Both the position numbers and the translations under genes were made by a program. 11,357 bases of DNA from Micrococcales bacterium UBA7469 (GTDB taxonomy: Bacteria; Actinomycetota; Actinomycetes; Actinomycetales; Microbacteriaceae), in assembly GCA_002479805.1 (NCBI GenBank), contig DLPB01000022.1, positions 1-11,357 on the forward strand, given 5' to 3'. The notes under the pieces were generated by a model that was given only the letters and a program-made list of their open reading frames with translations, was not told where the DNA came from and searched no databases. Below, piece after piece: positions 1 to 6,830 of this stretch; the stretch's first letter is position 1, and every line of letters starts with the position of its first letter.

Positions 1-129
1 TACCACGTCGCGATTTATTTGGGTAACGGCATGATGCTCGAGGCACCCAACCCAGCGAGAACGGTGCGTATCGTGCCAGTTCGCTATGGCGAACTTTGGC
101 CCTATGCGGGAAGACCGACCGCTCCCTAG
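1..129 (+). CDS. NlpC/P60 family peptidoglycan endopeptidase, C-terminal end only (5' partial)
   Basis: The reading frame is open from base 1 and gives 42 residues before TAG at 127-129. The visible part starts YHVAIYLGNG and continues through LEAPNPA to a typical NlpC/P60 C-terminus, LWPYAGRP. His2 of the fragment sits where the catalytic His of this fold is expected. Glu14, twelve residues later, takes the third-residue position. From memory, mycobacterial RipA uses a Cys-His-Glu triad with the same 12-residue spacing, so a RipA-like secreted cell-wall hydrolase acting on peptide stems is the best guess. The catalytic Cys, signal peptide and any coiled coil lie outside the window. The gene converges on the NTF2-like gene and its stop shares a CTAG with it. 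The family call is fairly sure; the subfamily is inference. Confidence 0.8.
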   Translation, partial: YHVAIYLGNGMMLEAPNPARTVRIVPVRYGELWPYAGRPTAP

Positions 130-515
130 TAGCTGCCCACCTGCTGATAGAGCTTGGCGATAATCCACCATTTGCCATCTAGCTTGATCAGATTGAGGTA
201 GTCCTGCATGATCCCACCAAACATCTGTAGCTGCACCTTCGCTACCGCCATGGTGTCACTGAGCTGATCAATCAGCAGAATCTCGTCTTTACGGGGGTTG
301 CCCAATTCTTTTGGTGATTGCCGATTGGCTACCTGAGACCGGTAGAGCTCGTAAGGGCGCAATACGGTTTGGTCATCAGCGTTGCTGTATAGACAGCAGT
401 CCTTGTGGAATACCTGGTCGAAGAGGTCCAAATCTTGGGCGTGAATCACCTCGAAATAGTCATCCAATAGCTTGATGATGCCTACATCGATACTCGAAGT
501 CTCTGGAGCGTTCAT
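126..515 (-). CDS. NTF2-like fold protein (SnoaL / Lumazine_bd_2 type), function unknown
   Basis: This 129-residue protein has the layout of small NTF2-like (cone-shaped alpha+beta barrel) proteins. An N-terminal helix (about residues 11-25, IIKLLDDYFEV) is followed by the D-L-x-x-F-x-x-x-F-H-K-D-C motif (30-40), and the C-terminal strands include DYLNLIKLDGKWWIIAKLY (105-123). The closest Pfam I recognise is the putative lumazine-binding domain (Lumazine_bd_2), whose members are not necessarily lumazine binders. No signal peptide or membrane segment is visible. It lies 18 bases after the ppa stop on the same strand, so co-transcription with ppa is likely. The ATG at 515 has only a GGGG one base upstream, so translation may depend on coupling to ppa. 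Its stop TAG (128-126) overlaps the stop of the converging NlpC/P60 gene. Fold call is good; function is not known. Confidence 0.82.
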   Translation of the reverse strand: MNAPETSSIDVGIIKLLDDYFEVIHAQDLDLFDQVFHKDCCLYSNADDQTVLRPYELYRSQVANRQSPKELGNPRKDEILLIDQLSDTMAVAKVQLQMFGGIMQDYLNLIKLDGKWWIIAKLYQQVGSY

Positions 516-533
516 GCCCCAAAGATTAGTCCG

Positions 534-1013
534 CTAGTGCTTGAAGTTGGCGTAACCGGCGGCGATAACCTTTTCCGCCTCGGCCTTGCCCTGCCAGCCC
601 TGGATCTTTACCCACTTGCCAGGCTCGAGGTCCTTGTAGCGCTCGAAGAAGTGCTGGATTTCATTTCGGGTCTGCTCTGGGACATCGTTTAGATCCTGAA
701 TGTGGCTCCAACGTGGGTCCTTGTGAGGAACGCAGAGAATCTTCTCGTCCACTCCACCATCGTCCTCCATGACCAACATGCCAACTGGACGAACCTTAAC
801 TCCAACACCTGGGAAGAGTGGGTACTCGAGCAGCACTAGAGCGTCTAGCGGGTCTCCATCGCCACCGAGGGTGTTCTCGAAGAAGCCGTAATCGGTTGGG
901 TAAACAAAGGGAGTGAAAAGCACGCGGTCCAAAAAGACGCGACCAGTCTCGTGGTCAACCTCATACTTGTTGCGGCTTCCCTTTGGAATCTCAATAACTA
1001 CGTCGTAAGACAA
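534..1013 (-). CDS. ppa: Inorganic pyrophosphatase, family I (soluble)
   Basis: This cytoplasmic enzyme hydrolyses pyrophosphate to two phosphates, pulling forward nucleic acid synthesis and aminoacylation. The 159 residues match the short bacterial family I length. The signature DGDPLD is at 52-57. The acidic metal ligands Asp52, Asp57, Asp84 and Asp89 reproduce the spacing of E. coli Asp65/70/97/102, and Glu8, Lys16, Glu18, Arg30, Tyr42, Lys91, Tyr126 and Lys127 fill the other active-site positions. The start codon is TTG (1013-1011): an AGGAG lies five bases upstream on the minus strand and the N-terminus (fM)SYDVVIEIP fits the family. The gene is divergent from tilS and followed after 18 bases by the NTF2-like gene. 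In M. tuberculosis ppa (Rv3628) also lies near tilS, so the neighbourhood is ancestral. Confidence 0.97.
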   Translation of the reverse strand: MSYDVVIEIPKGSRNKYEVDHETGRVFLDRVLFTPFVYPTDYGFFENTLGGDGDPLDALVLLEYPLFPGVGVKVRPVGMLVMEDDGGVDEKILCVPHKDPRWSHIQDLNDVPEQTRNEIQHFFERYKDLEPGKWVKIQGWQGKAEAEKVIAAGYANFKH

Positions 1014-1018
1014 GGCTT

Positions 1019-1023
1019 CTCCT
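1019..1023 (-). promoter_or_regulatory. Ribosome binding site of ppa (AGGAG)
   Basis: On the minus strand AGGAG is followed by five bases and then TTG. This spacing is ideal and no ATG or GTG in the frame is better placed, so it decides the TTG start of ppa. Confidence 0.8.
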
Positions 1024-1042
1024 AAATAGGCTTTTGGAAAAG

Positions 1043-1048
1043 ATTATC
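1043..1048 (-). promoter_or_regulatory. Candidate -10 element for ppa (GATAAT)
   Basis: GATAAT on the minus strand matches five of six positions of the sigma-70/SigA -10 consensus and lies 29 bases from the ppa start, leaving room for the leader and the AGGAG site. No recognisable -35 accompanies it, which is common in actinobacterial promoters but lowers confidence. Confidence 0.3.
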
Positions 1049-1060
1049 GAATCGAGACAG

Positions 1061-2077
1061 ATGCCACAGCGTCCAAGACTCACACCGGCCATGGCCGATG
1101 TTCGTCGCGCGGTTCGACAAGCTCTAGAAGAGCTGCAACTACTCCCTGACTCCCTGATCCTTGCAGCCTGCTCTGGGGGGCCAGACTCACTTGCCTTGGC
1201 AAGTGCTCTGGCCTTTGAAGCCCCAAGGTTGGGCCTGCGGGCAGGTGCCGTGATTGTTGATCACGGGCTTCAGTCTGGTTCAGACCAGGTTGCTCAAGAG
1301 GCCTTGGAGCGCTGCCGAACACTCGGCCTTGAGCCGGTATTGGTGAAGGAGGTTTCGGTTGTAGATAGCGGAAAGGGCACGGAGGCTGCTGCCAGAGATG
1401 CCCGCTATGCGGCCTTGGAACAAGCACGCATCGAGCTTGGGGCGGAACTGATTTTGACCGGGCACTCACTTGAGGACCAGGCCGAGACTGTCTTGCTGGG
1501 GCTGGCCAGAGGCTCGGGGCTGAAATCTATTTCCGGCATGCCTGTGTATGACCCTGAGCGCAAACTGCTTCGCCCGCTGTTGGAGGTTCGTCGAGAGCTA
1601 CTTCACCAATCGCTCAAAGATCAGGGCGTTGACTTCTGGCAAGACCCACACAATCAAGACCCAAAGTTTGCAAGAGTCAGGGTCAGAAAGCTGCTTGCAA
1701 ACCTAGAAGGGGAACTTGGTGCTGGCTTTGTCCTTGGCCTTTCGCGCTCGGCAACTATTGCAACCGAGGTCAGTGACTTTTTGGAAGCGGCGGCTGCTGA
1801 CCTTGAACGTCAGGCTCGAACAGTCGCCTCCGCCAAGAGCGTCAGCTACCGAGTGGAAACACTGCAAACTGCACACTTGGCTGTTTTGAAAACAATGCTG
1901 AAACTGGTCTGCGAACGGGCGGGCGCAAGCTCGGTGAGTTTTGCTCAAATTGCTGCTATTCAGGCCTTCATTACAGATTGGCACGGGCAGAAACCGACCC
2001 AGCTTTCTGGCATTACAGTAGAGCGGGTAAAAGACCAGTTGGTATTCACTTCTAAGCCCAAGCCAGGAGCCTGCTAG
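1061..2077 (+). CDS. tilS: tRNA(Ile)-lysidine synthetase
   Basis: TilS uses ATP and lysine to convert the wobble C34 of tRNA-Ile(CAU) to lysidine, so that AUA is read as isoleucine; it is normally essential. The N-type ATP pyrophosphatase P-loop SGGPDS is at residues 38-43 of the 338-residue form. VDHGL (66-70), GHSLEDQAET (134-143) and DPHNQDPKFARVRVR (195-209) are further TilS landmarks; the rest is the helical tRNA-binding part. The length fits short actinobacterial TilS. The start is uncertain: ATG 1061 gives MPQRPRLTPAMADVRR, which fits my memory of actinobacterial homologues. TTG 1034 would add nine residues and almost abut ppa, and ATG 1091 would remove ten. None has a strong SD. The stop overlaps the hpt start by one base (TAGTG). 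The tilS-hpt-ftsH order matches mycobacteria. Confidence 0.95.
   Translation: MPQRPRLTPAMADVRRAVRQALEELQLLPDSLILAACSGGPDSLALASALAFEAPRLGLRAGAVIVDHGLQSGSDQVAQEALERCRTLGLEPVLVKEVSVVDSGKGTEAAARDARYAALEQARIELGAELILTGHSLEDQAETVLLGLARGSGLKSISGMPVYDPERKLLRPLLEVRRELLHQSLKDQGVDFWQDPHNQDPKFARVRVRKLLANLEGELGAGFVLGLSRSATIATEVSDFLEAAAADLERQARTVASAKSVSYRVETLQTAHLAVLKTMLKLVCERAGASSVSFAQIAAIQAFITDWHGQKPTQLSGITVERVKDQLVFTSKPKPGAC
2065..2069 (+). promoter_or_regulatory. Ribosome binding site of hpt (AGGAG)
   Basis: AGGAG lies inside the last codons of tilS, seven bases before the GTG at 2077. It supports the GTG start and independent ribosome loading on hpt despite the one-base overlap with tilS. Confidence 0.75.
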
Positions 2078-2622
2078 TGCAGTTAAATCACCCAGACATC
2101 CAGGAAGTACTTGTCACCGCAGAGCAGATCAGAGATCGCGTTGCTGAGCTTGCGAAAGATATCGACGAGTTTTATGCGGATAAGAATCCGCTACTAATCG
2201 GCGTATTGAAGGGTGCAGTGCCGTTTATGGCAGACCTCTCCCGCGCCATGGCACTGCCGACCACTCAGGACTGGATGGCGGTTTCCTCCTACGGCTCCGG
2301 CACAGTCTCATCTGGGGTGGTCCGAATTTTGAAGGACCTCGATGCGGATGTGAAGGACAGAAACGTCCTAATCGTCGAGGACATCATTGACTCTGGCCTA
2401 ACGCTGTCCTGGTTGACAGCAAACCTCAAGGCTCGTGGGGCAGCATCTGTAGAGATCGTTACCTTGCTGCGCAAGCCAGATGCAGCCAAGGTTGAAATAG
2501 CTGTCAGATGGGTGGGGTTTGATATTCCAAACGCATTCGTTGTTGGCTATGGATTGGATTACGACGAGCGTTACCGCTCGCTGGATGGCGTTGGAGTTCT
2601 CTCTCCCAGCGTTTACAGCTAA
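2077..2622 (+). CDS. hpt: Hypoxanthine (guanine) phosphoribosyltransferase
   Basis: Hpt salvages hypoxanthine and guanine with PRPP to give IMP and GMP in the cytoplasm. The 181 residues are the usual length. The PRPP-binding loop VLIVEDIIDSGLTL is at 97-110 with the two adjacent acids Glu101-Asp102. LKGAVPF (44-50) is the loop carrying the non-proline cis peptide, SYGSGT (71-76) belongs to the flexible catalytic loop, and FVVGYGLDYDERYR (154-167) holds the purine-contacting and metal-binding residues. The start is GTG with a good AGGAG and a one-base overlap with tilS. The downstream gene is ftsH after about 30 bases. The tilS-hpt-ftsH group is widely conserved in Gram-positive bacteria. By restoring GMP it feeds the GTP used by FolE a few genes later; that link is inference. 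Confidence 0.96.
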   Translation: MQLNHPDIQEVLVTAEQIRDRVAELAKDIDEFYADKNPLLIGVLKGAVPFMADLSRAMALPTTQDWMAVSSYGSGTVSSGVVRILKDLDADVKDRNVLIVEDIIDSGLTLSWLTANLKARGAASVEIVTLLRKPDAAKVEIAVRWVGFDIPNAFVVGYGLDYDERYRSLDGVGVLSPSVYS

Positions 2623-2654
2623 GACCGGAAGGTTTGGGTAGCAATACCTTGAAG

Positions 2655-4625
2655 ATGAAAAAGATTGTTCGCGGCCCATGGCTGTGGATCGCCCTTGCCC
2701 TGACCGTGGTCTTCTTGGGCTCGACCCTGATGAGCACCCAGCCATTCACCAAGGTAGATACCAAGGTGGGTCTTGAGCTGATTCAATCTGGTGAGGCTAA
2801 GTCGGTACAGATTTTTGACAACGACCAAAGAGTCGATGTCGTTCTGGAAAAGCCTCACAGTGAGTATGGCGAGCAGATTCAGTTCTACTTCGTCACAGGT
2901 CGCGCACAGGTAATTGCTCAAACTATCGCGGACGCTCCAATCTCTGAAGGCTGGACCGATGAGGTGCCACGCACCCCTTGGTATCTGGCACTGCTTGGAT
3001 CCCTGCTACCAATCCTGATTCTGGTGCTGCTGTTCTGGTTCCTGATGGGATCGATGGCAGGTGGCGGACGCGGTGTCATGAACTTCGGTAAGTCAAAGGC
3101 CAAGATGGTAACCAAGGAGACCTCCAAGGTCACCTTCGCCGATGTTGCCGGAATCGAAGAAGCTCTGGAGGAGCTCACCGAGATCAAAGACTTCCTGAAG
3201 GACCCTAAGAAGTTTCAGGCACTGGGCGCGAAGATTCCTCGCGGTGTGCTGCTTTACGGCCCTCCGGGAACGGGTAAGACCCTCATTGCCAAGGCAGTTG
3301 CGGGTGAGGCCGGGGTGCCATTTTTCTCAATCTCAGGTAGCGACTTTGTGGAGATGTTTGTCGGCGTCGGTGCATCGAGAGTTCGCGACCTCTTTGAGCA
3401 GGCAAAGCAATCCGCTCCCGCAATCATCTTTGTTGACGAGATTGATGCTGTGGGTCGTCACCGCGGCACCGGTATCGGTGGCGGTAACGATGAGCGTGAG
3501 CAGACCCTGAACCAACTACTCGTTGAGATGGATGGTTTCGACACCAACACCAACGTGATTTTGATTGCTGCCACAAACCGCCCGGATGTCTTGGATCCAG
3601 CGCTGCTTCGCCCTGGTCGATTCGATCGACAGGTCGGAGTTAGCGCTCCTGATTTGAAGGGTCGCGAGCAGATCCTGCAGGTGCACTCAAAGAACAAGCC
3701 GTTGGCTGAGGGCGTTGACCTTGAATTGGTTGCGAGAAGAACTCCTGGCTTCACCGGAGCTGATCTTGCCAACGTTCTCAACGAAGCTGCGCTGTTGGCA
3801 GCGAGGCTAAACCGCACCGAGATCACTGACGAGATTATCGATGAGGCCATCGACCGAGTAATCGGTGGTCCACAGAAGAAGTCAACTTTGATGAAGGATC
3901 AGGAGCGCTTGATCACCGCCTATCACGAGGCTGGTCACGCTCTAGTTGCAGGCTCGCTCAATCACTCCGACCCAGTGACCAAGATCACCATCCTCCCAAG
4001 AGGCCGGGCACTTGGTTACACCATGGTTATGCCGCTGGAGGATCGCTACTCGATCACTCGAAACCAGTTGCTTGACCAGATCGCCTATGCAATGGGCGGT
4101 CGCATCGCAGAAGAAATTGTGTTCAAGGACCCAACCACCGGAGCTTCGAACGACTTTGAAAAAGCGACCAACATTGCTCGAACCATGGTCACCAAGTACG
4201 GCATGAGTGCCAAAGTTGGAGCCATTTCACTTGGTGGTGGCAACGCAGAGCCATTCCTGGGTCGCGAGCTTGCAACCCACAACAACTACTCCAACGAGAT
4301 GGCTCAGCAGGTCGATAATGAGGTCCGAGCAATTTTGGACCAGGCTCTCGACGAGGCTCACAAAGCGCTAACCCAAAACCGCAAGGTGTTGGACCAATTG
4401 GCCAAAGAGCTCTTGGAGAAAGAAACTTTGAACCAGGACGAAATCGCCAAGTTGTTCAAGAGCGTGAAGAAGCTCCCCGAGCGCGAGACCTGGCGTTCTT
4501 CCACCAAGCGAGCACTAAGCACCAAGGGACCAATCACGGTCCCCGAGCGCAAGGTAAAGCAACTCGAGGTGCACGAGCCTGTAGTAGCCGAGACGGTTGA
4601 AACGGATGCAAAGCCAGAGAATTAG
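2655..4625 (+). CDS. ftsH: ATP-dependent zinc metalloprotease FtsH
   Basis: FtsH is a membrane-anchored hexameric AAA+ protease that extracts and degrades damaged or unassembled membrane proteins and some cytosolic regulators. In the 656-residue form there is a first membrane segment at about 7-26, an extracytoplasmic domain at about 27-108, and a second membrane segment at about 109-131. The AAA+ domain has Walker A GPPGTGKT (202-209), Walker B IIFVDEID (257-264) and the second region of homology ending LRPGRFDR (318-325). The peptidase has HEAGH (424-428), with Asp500 in GASNDFEK as third zinc ligand. A charged tail follows. All catalytic residues are present. The start is ambiguous: ATG 2655 is chosen, but TTG 2649 (MKMKKIVRGP) or TTG 2634 are possible. 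The 3' end overlaps folE by 20 bases, as expected for coupled translation. Confidence 0.97.
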   Translation: MKKIVRGPWLWIALALTVVFLGSTLMSTQPFTKVDTKVGLELIQSGEAKSVQIFDNDQRVDVVLEKPHSEYGEQIQFYFVTGRAQVIAQTIADAPISEGWTDEVPRTPWYLALLGSLLPILILVLLFWFLMGSMAGGGRGVMNFGKSKAKMVTKETSKVTFADVAGIEEALEELTEIKDFLKDPKKFQALGAKIPRGVLLYGPPGTGKTLIAKAVAGEAGVPFFSISGSDFVEMFVGVGASRVRDLFEQAKQSAPAIIFVDEIDAVGRHRGTGIGGGNDEREQTLNQLLVEMDGFDTNTNVILIAATNRPDVLDPALLRPGRFDRQVGVSAPDLKGREQILQVHSKNKPLAEGVDLELVARRTPGFTGADLANVLNEAALLAARLNRTEITDEIIDEAIDRVIGGPQKKSTLMKDQERLITAYHEAGHALVAGSLNHSDPVTKITILPRGRALGYTMVMPLEDRYSITRNQLLDQIAYAMGGRIAEEIVFKDPTTGASNDFEKATNIARTMVTKYGMSAKVGAISLGGGNAEPFLGRELATHNNYSNEMAQQVDNEVRAILDQALDEAHKALTQNRKVLDQLAKELLEKETLNQDEIAKLFKSVKKLPERETWRSSTKRALSTKGPITVPERKVKQLEVHEPVVAETVETDAKPEN

Positions 4626-5157
4626 AGCCGCGGTTCGCGAGCTCCTAGAGGCAATCGGTGAGGATCCAGACCGACCCGAACTTGCTAGCACCCCGGACAA
4701 AGTGGCCGAGGCCTACGCCTCCTTTTTCAAGGGGATCGGTGTAGACCCAGCAACGGTTCTCGGCGAGACTTTTCCTGCCGAGCACAACGAAGCGGTAATT
4801 CTCAAAGACATCGAACTGGTATCTATCTGCGAGCACCACCTGCTGCCGTTCACCGGGAACGCTCACATCGCCTACTTACCGAGTGACCGAGTTGCCGGCC
4901 TGGGCCGACTAGCGGCGGTAGTTGAAATCCTGGCTGCACGTCCTCAGCTTCAAGAAAACCTCACGGCTCAAATCGCTGATGCAATTGAGACCGGCCTGGA
5001 TGCCAAAGGGGTCATTGTTGTGGTTGAGGCAAAGCATCAGTGCGTCGCATCCCGCGGAGCCCGGCAGCCAGAGGTGAACACAATCACCATGGCCTCCAGG
5101 GGAGTGTTTAGCGAACCCAGCTATCGCGCTGAGGTCATGGGTTTGATAAACAAGTAA
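4606..5157 (+). CDS. folE: GTP cyclohydrolase I, type IA
   Basis: FolE converts GTP to 7,8-dihydroneopterin triphosphate, the first committed step to tetrahydrofolate. In the 183-residue form the zinc ligands are Cys75 and His78 (SICEHHLLPF) and Cys146 (KHQCVASRG), matching E. coli Cys110/His113/Cys181. The region after residue 85 (GNAHIAYLPSDRVAGLGRLA) is the conserved pterin/GTP pocket. It is therefore the canonical zinc-dependent type IA enzyme, not the FolE2 type. ATG 4606 is preferred because MQSQRIRAAVRELL fits homologues; TTG 4597 would add three residues. The start lies inside ftsH with a 20-base overlap and only a weak SD, so translation is probably coupled to ftsH. It heads the four-gene folate block and ends two bases before folP. 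Confidence 0.96.
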   Translation: MQSQRIRAAVRELLEAIGEDPDRPELASTPDKVAEAYASFFKGIGVDPATVLGETFPAEHNEAVILKDIELVSICEHHLLPFTGNAHIAYLPSDRVAGLGRLAAVVEILAARPQLQENLTAQIADAIETGLDAKGVIVVVEAKHQCVASRGARQPEVNTITMASRGVFSEPSYRAEVMGLINK

Positions 5158-5159
5158 CC

Positions 5160-5984
5160 ATGAGCTGGCAACAACCTCTAGTAATGGGTGTGCTGAACAT
5201 CACCCCTGATTCCTTCAGTGACGGAGGTGAGTTCCTCGATGCCGAGGCAGCCTTCGCTCAAGCCAAACTCCTGGTTGCCCAAGGAGCCAACATTTTGGAC
5301 ATCGGGGGCGAGAGCACTAGGCCCGGTGCAAAGCGGGTAGATCTCACGACCGAGCAGTCTCGCATCCTGCCCGTTATCGAGGCGGTTAGAGGTCTTGGGG
5401 TGCCGATCTCGGTCGACACCATGAACTCCCAGACCGCTGTTTTGGCTCTCGAAGCCGGTGCGACCATCATCAACGACGTTTCTGGTGGGCTGGCAGATAC
5501 CAACATGTTTAGTGCGCTATCTCCATATGACTGCACCTACATCCTTGGTCACTGGCGCGGTCATTCCGATGTCATGGACAACCTAAATGCCTACTCAAAT
5601 GTGGCACGCGAAGTCGTTGGGGAATTGGCCGAACAGGTAGCGATGGCAGTTTCATCAGGCATCGAGCGCGCGCGAATCGTCGTAGATCCAGGTATTGGAT
5701 TTGCCAAGGACGTCAAACAGAACTGGGACTTGGTAGCGCGGCTAGATGAGCTCGAGCAGCTCGGTCTGCCGATTTTGGTTGGCGCATCCCGCAAGCGCTT
5801 CTTGGCAGCAGCTCTGAACGAATCCGATCCAGCCAGTGTCTCGACTCAGCGTCGCGATGTTGCGACCGCGGTTTTGACGGCCCTGCTTTTGCAGCGAAAA
5901 CTCTGGGGCATAAGAGTCCACAATGTCGAGGCCACGGTTGATGCAATCAAGGTAGTCTCGGCTCTAAAACAAGCGCAGGGCTGA
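5160..5984 (+). CDS. folP: Dihydropteroate synthase
   Basis: FolP joins p-aminobenzoate to dihydropterin pyrophosphate to give dihydropteroate, and is the sulfonamide target. The 274-residue TIM barrel has the first signature MGVLNITPDSFSDGG (9-23) with Asn13, the second around DIGGESTRPGA (47-57), SVDT (84-87), DPGIGFAKD (176-184), SRKRF (210-214) with the substrate lysine Lys212, and the closing RVHN (252-255). Both substrate sites look intact, and no alteration reminiscent of sulfonamide-insensitive Sul proteins is apparent by eye. The start ATG is two bases after the folE stop and lacks an evident SD, consistent with reinitiation. It overlaps folB by one base (TGATG). The folE-folP-folB-folK order equals that of M. 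tuberculosis Rv3609c-Rv3606c, where the product is FolP1. Confidence 0.96.
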   Translation: MSWQQPLVMGVLNITPDSFSDGGEFLDAEAAFAQAKLLVAQGANILDIGGESTRPGAKRVDLTTEQSRILPVIEAVRGLGVPISVDTMNSQTAVLALEAGATIINDVSGGLADTNMFSALSPYDCTYILGHWRGHSDVMDNLNAYSNVAREVVGELAEQVAMAVSSGIERARIVVDPGIGFAKDVKQNWDLVARLDELEQLGLPILVGASRKRFLAAALNESDPASVSTQRRDVATAVLTALLLQRKLWGIRVHNVEATVDAIKVVSALKQAQG

Positions 5985-6343
5985 TGGCTGAATTTGAAAT
6001 CGCGATTCGTGGACTTGAGGTTTATGCCCACCACGGGGTTCTGCAATTCGAGCGGGACTTGGGTCAAATCTTCATAATCGATGCCACATTGACTCTCGAG
6101 GCCGGCATCTCAGATGATTTGGAGGAGTCGGTCAGCTATGCAGACATCGCTGAGCTAATCGCTGACGATGTGAAGCAAAATCCAGTCAATCTAATCGAAA
6201 GCCTTGCCTATCGTCTGCATGCCAAAGTCATGGCTCGGTCCCCAAGAATCAAGCGTGCCGAAATCACTGTTCACAAACCCAATGCGCCGATCGAGCTGAA
6301 GTTTGAAGACGTCTTCGTCACCTATCGCGGCGATAATGCCTAA
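5984..6343 (+). CDS. folB: Dihydroneopterin aldolase
   Basis: FolB cleaves 7,8-dihydroneopterin to 6-hydroxymethyl-7,8-dihydropterin and glycolaldehyde, between FolE and FolK. The 119-residue protein is a single tunnelling-fold unit that forms octamers in the family. Visible motifs are GLEVYAHHGVLQFER (10-24) with Glu23 in the pterin-anchoring region, VSYAD (50-54), LIESLAYRL (70-78) with Glu72, and ITVHKPNAPI (94-103) with the catalytic Lys98. The ATG overlaps the folP stop by one base, with AGGG three bases upstream. Its own stop lies inside folK (8-base overlap). No separate dihydroneopterin triphosphate pyrophosphatase gene is visible here, so that step is encoded elsewhere or done by an unspecific phosphatase. 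Confidence 0.95.
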   Translation: MAEFEIAIRGLEVYAHHGVLQFERDLGQIFIIDATLTLEAGISDDLEESVSYADIAELIADDVKQNPVNLIESLAYRLHAKVMARSPRIKRAEITVHKPNAPIELKFEDVFVTYRGDNA

Positions 6344-6830
6344 CGCTCGGGCGGTGATTGCCTACGGAGGCAATTTGGGTGAGGTGCGCTCAAATATCAA
6401 TGCCGCCCTGGAGCTGATTGCAGCTCACCCAGCAATTGAACTGGTTTCAAAATCTTCGCTCTATGAGTCCATGGCTCTCACCCCAGGGGGCATAGATCCG
6501 AGCAAACCGAGATACCTCAACGGCGTTGCGATCTTGGATACATCCCTCAAGCCGAAGCAGCTGCTCAGGTTTTTGAATGAGGTCGAGAATCACTTTGGGC
6601 GCATTCGATTGCAGCGCTGGGCTTCCCGCACTTTGGATATCGACATCATTACTTTTGGCGATCTATTTGTTGAGAAGAAGACCCTGGTTATTCCTCACCC
6701 GAGAGCGAAAGATCGCGCCTTTGTCTTGGTGCCGTGGGCCGAAATTGATCCAACCGCAGTATTGCCTGGCGCCGGTTCGGTTGCTGAGTTGGCACGGCCG
6801 CTAAGTGGTGAGGTTTGGCGAAGTGAATAG
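6336..6830 (+). CDS. folK: 2-amino-4-hydroxy-6-hydroxymethyldihydropteridine pyrophosphokinase (HPPK)
   Basis: FolK transfers pyrophosphate from ATP to 6-hydroxymethyl-7,8-dihydropterin, giving the FolP substrate. The 164 residues match the family. AYGGNLGE (9-16) opens the fold, and the signature RWASRTLDIDII is at 94-105, with Asp101 and Asp103 as the two magnesium ligands (E. coli Asp95/97). HPRAKDRAFVLVPWAEIDP (121-139) provides His121, Arg123 and Arg127 for ATP. Many homologues have Gly-Pro where this one has Ala-Ser in the signature; the catalytic acids are unaffected. ATG 6336 (MPNARAVIAYGG) is used; TTG 6303 would add 11 residues with no better ribosome site. It overlaps folB by eight bases and, with the start chosen for the next gene, DUF3180 by eight. 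Confidence 0.95.
   Translation: MPNARAVIAYGGNLGEVRSNINAALELIAAHPAIELVSKSSLYESMALTPGGIDPSKPRYLNGVAILDTSLKPKQLLRFLNEVENHFGRIRLQRWASRTLDIDIITFGDLFVEKKTLVIPHPRAKDRAFVLVPWAEIDPTAVLPGAGSVAELARPLSGEVWRSE

Larger units (their letters stand above)
1014..1060. promoter_or_regulatory. Divergent ppa / tilS intergenic region (presumed back-to-back promoters)
   Basis: About 47 bases separate the TTG of ppa from the preferred ATG of tilS, and both transcripts must start in or near here. On the minus strand a GATAAT hexamer (1048-1043) followed by CT makes a fair -10 element for ppa, giving a leader of roughly 25 bases that carries the AGGAG site. No good -35 is found 16-18 bases upstream. On the plus strand only a weak TANNNT match (TAGGCT, 1027-1032) is present for tilS. 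The -10 assignments are inference by eye. Confidence 0.4.

Noticed and set aside
1080..1469. 129-residue minus-strand open frame inside tilS
   Set aside because: It is antisense to the conserved P-loop region of tilS, has a proline/arginine-rich low-complexity translation, and lacks any domain or SD. It is a shadow frame.
3458..3850. 130-residue minus-strand open frame inside ftsH
   Set aside because: The Ser/Arg/Ala-rich translation is what antisense of the conserved AAA+ core yields, and ftsH fully explains the region.
6577..6804. 75-residue plus-strand open frame inside folK
   Set aside because: It runs in another frame through the HPPK signature region. folK motifs account for the sequence.
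4606..6830. Tetrahydrofolate or other riboswitch controlling the fol genes
   Set aside because: There is no untranslated space: folE starts inside ftsH, and the following fol genes overlap or are two bases apart.
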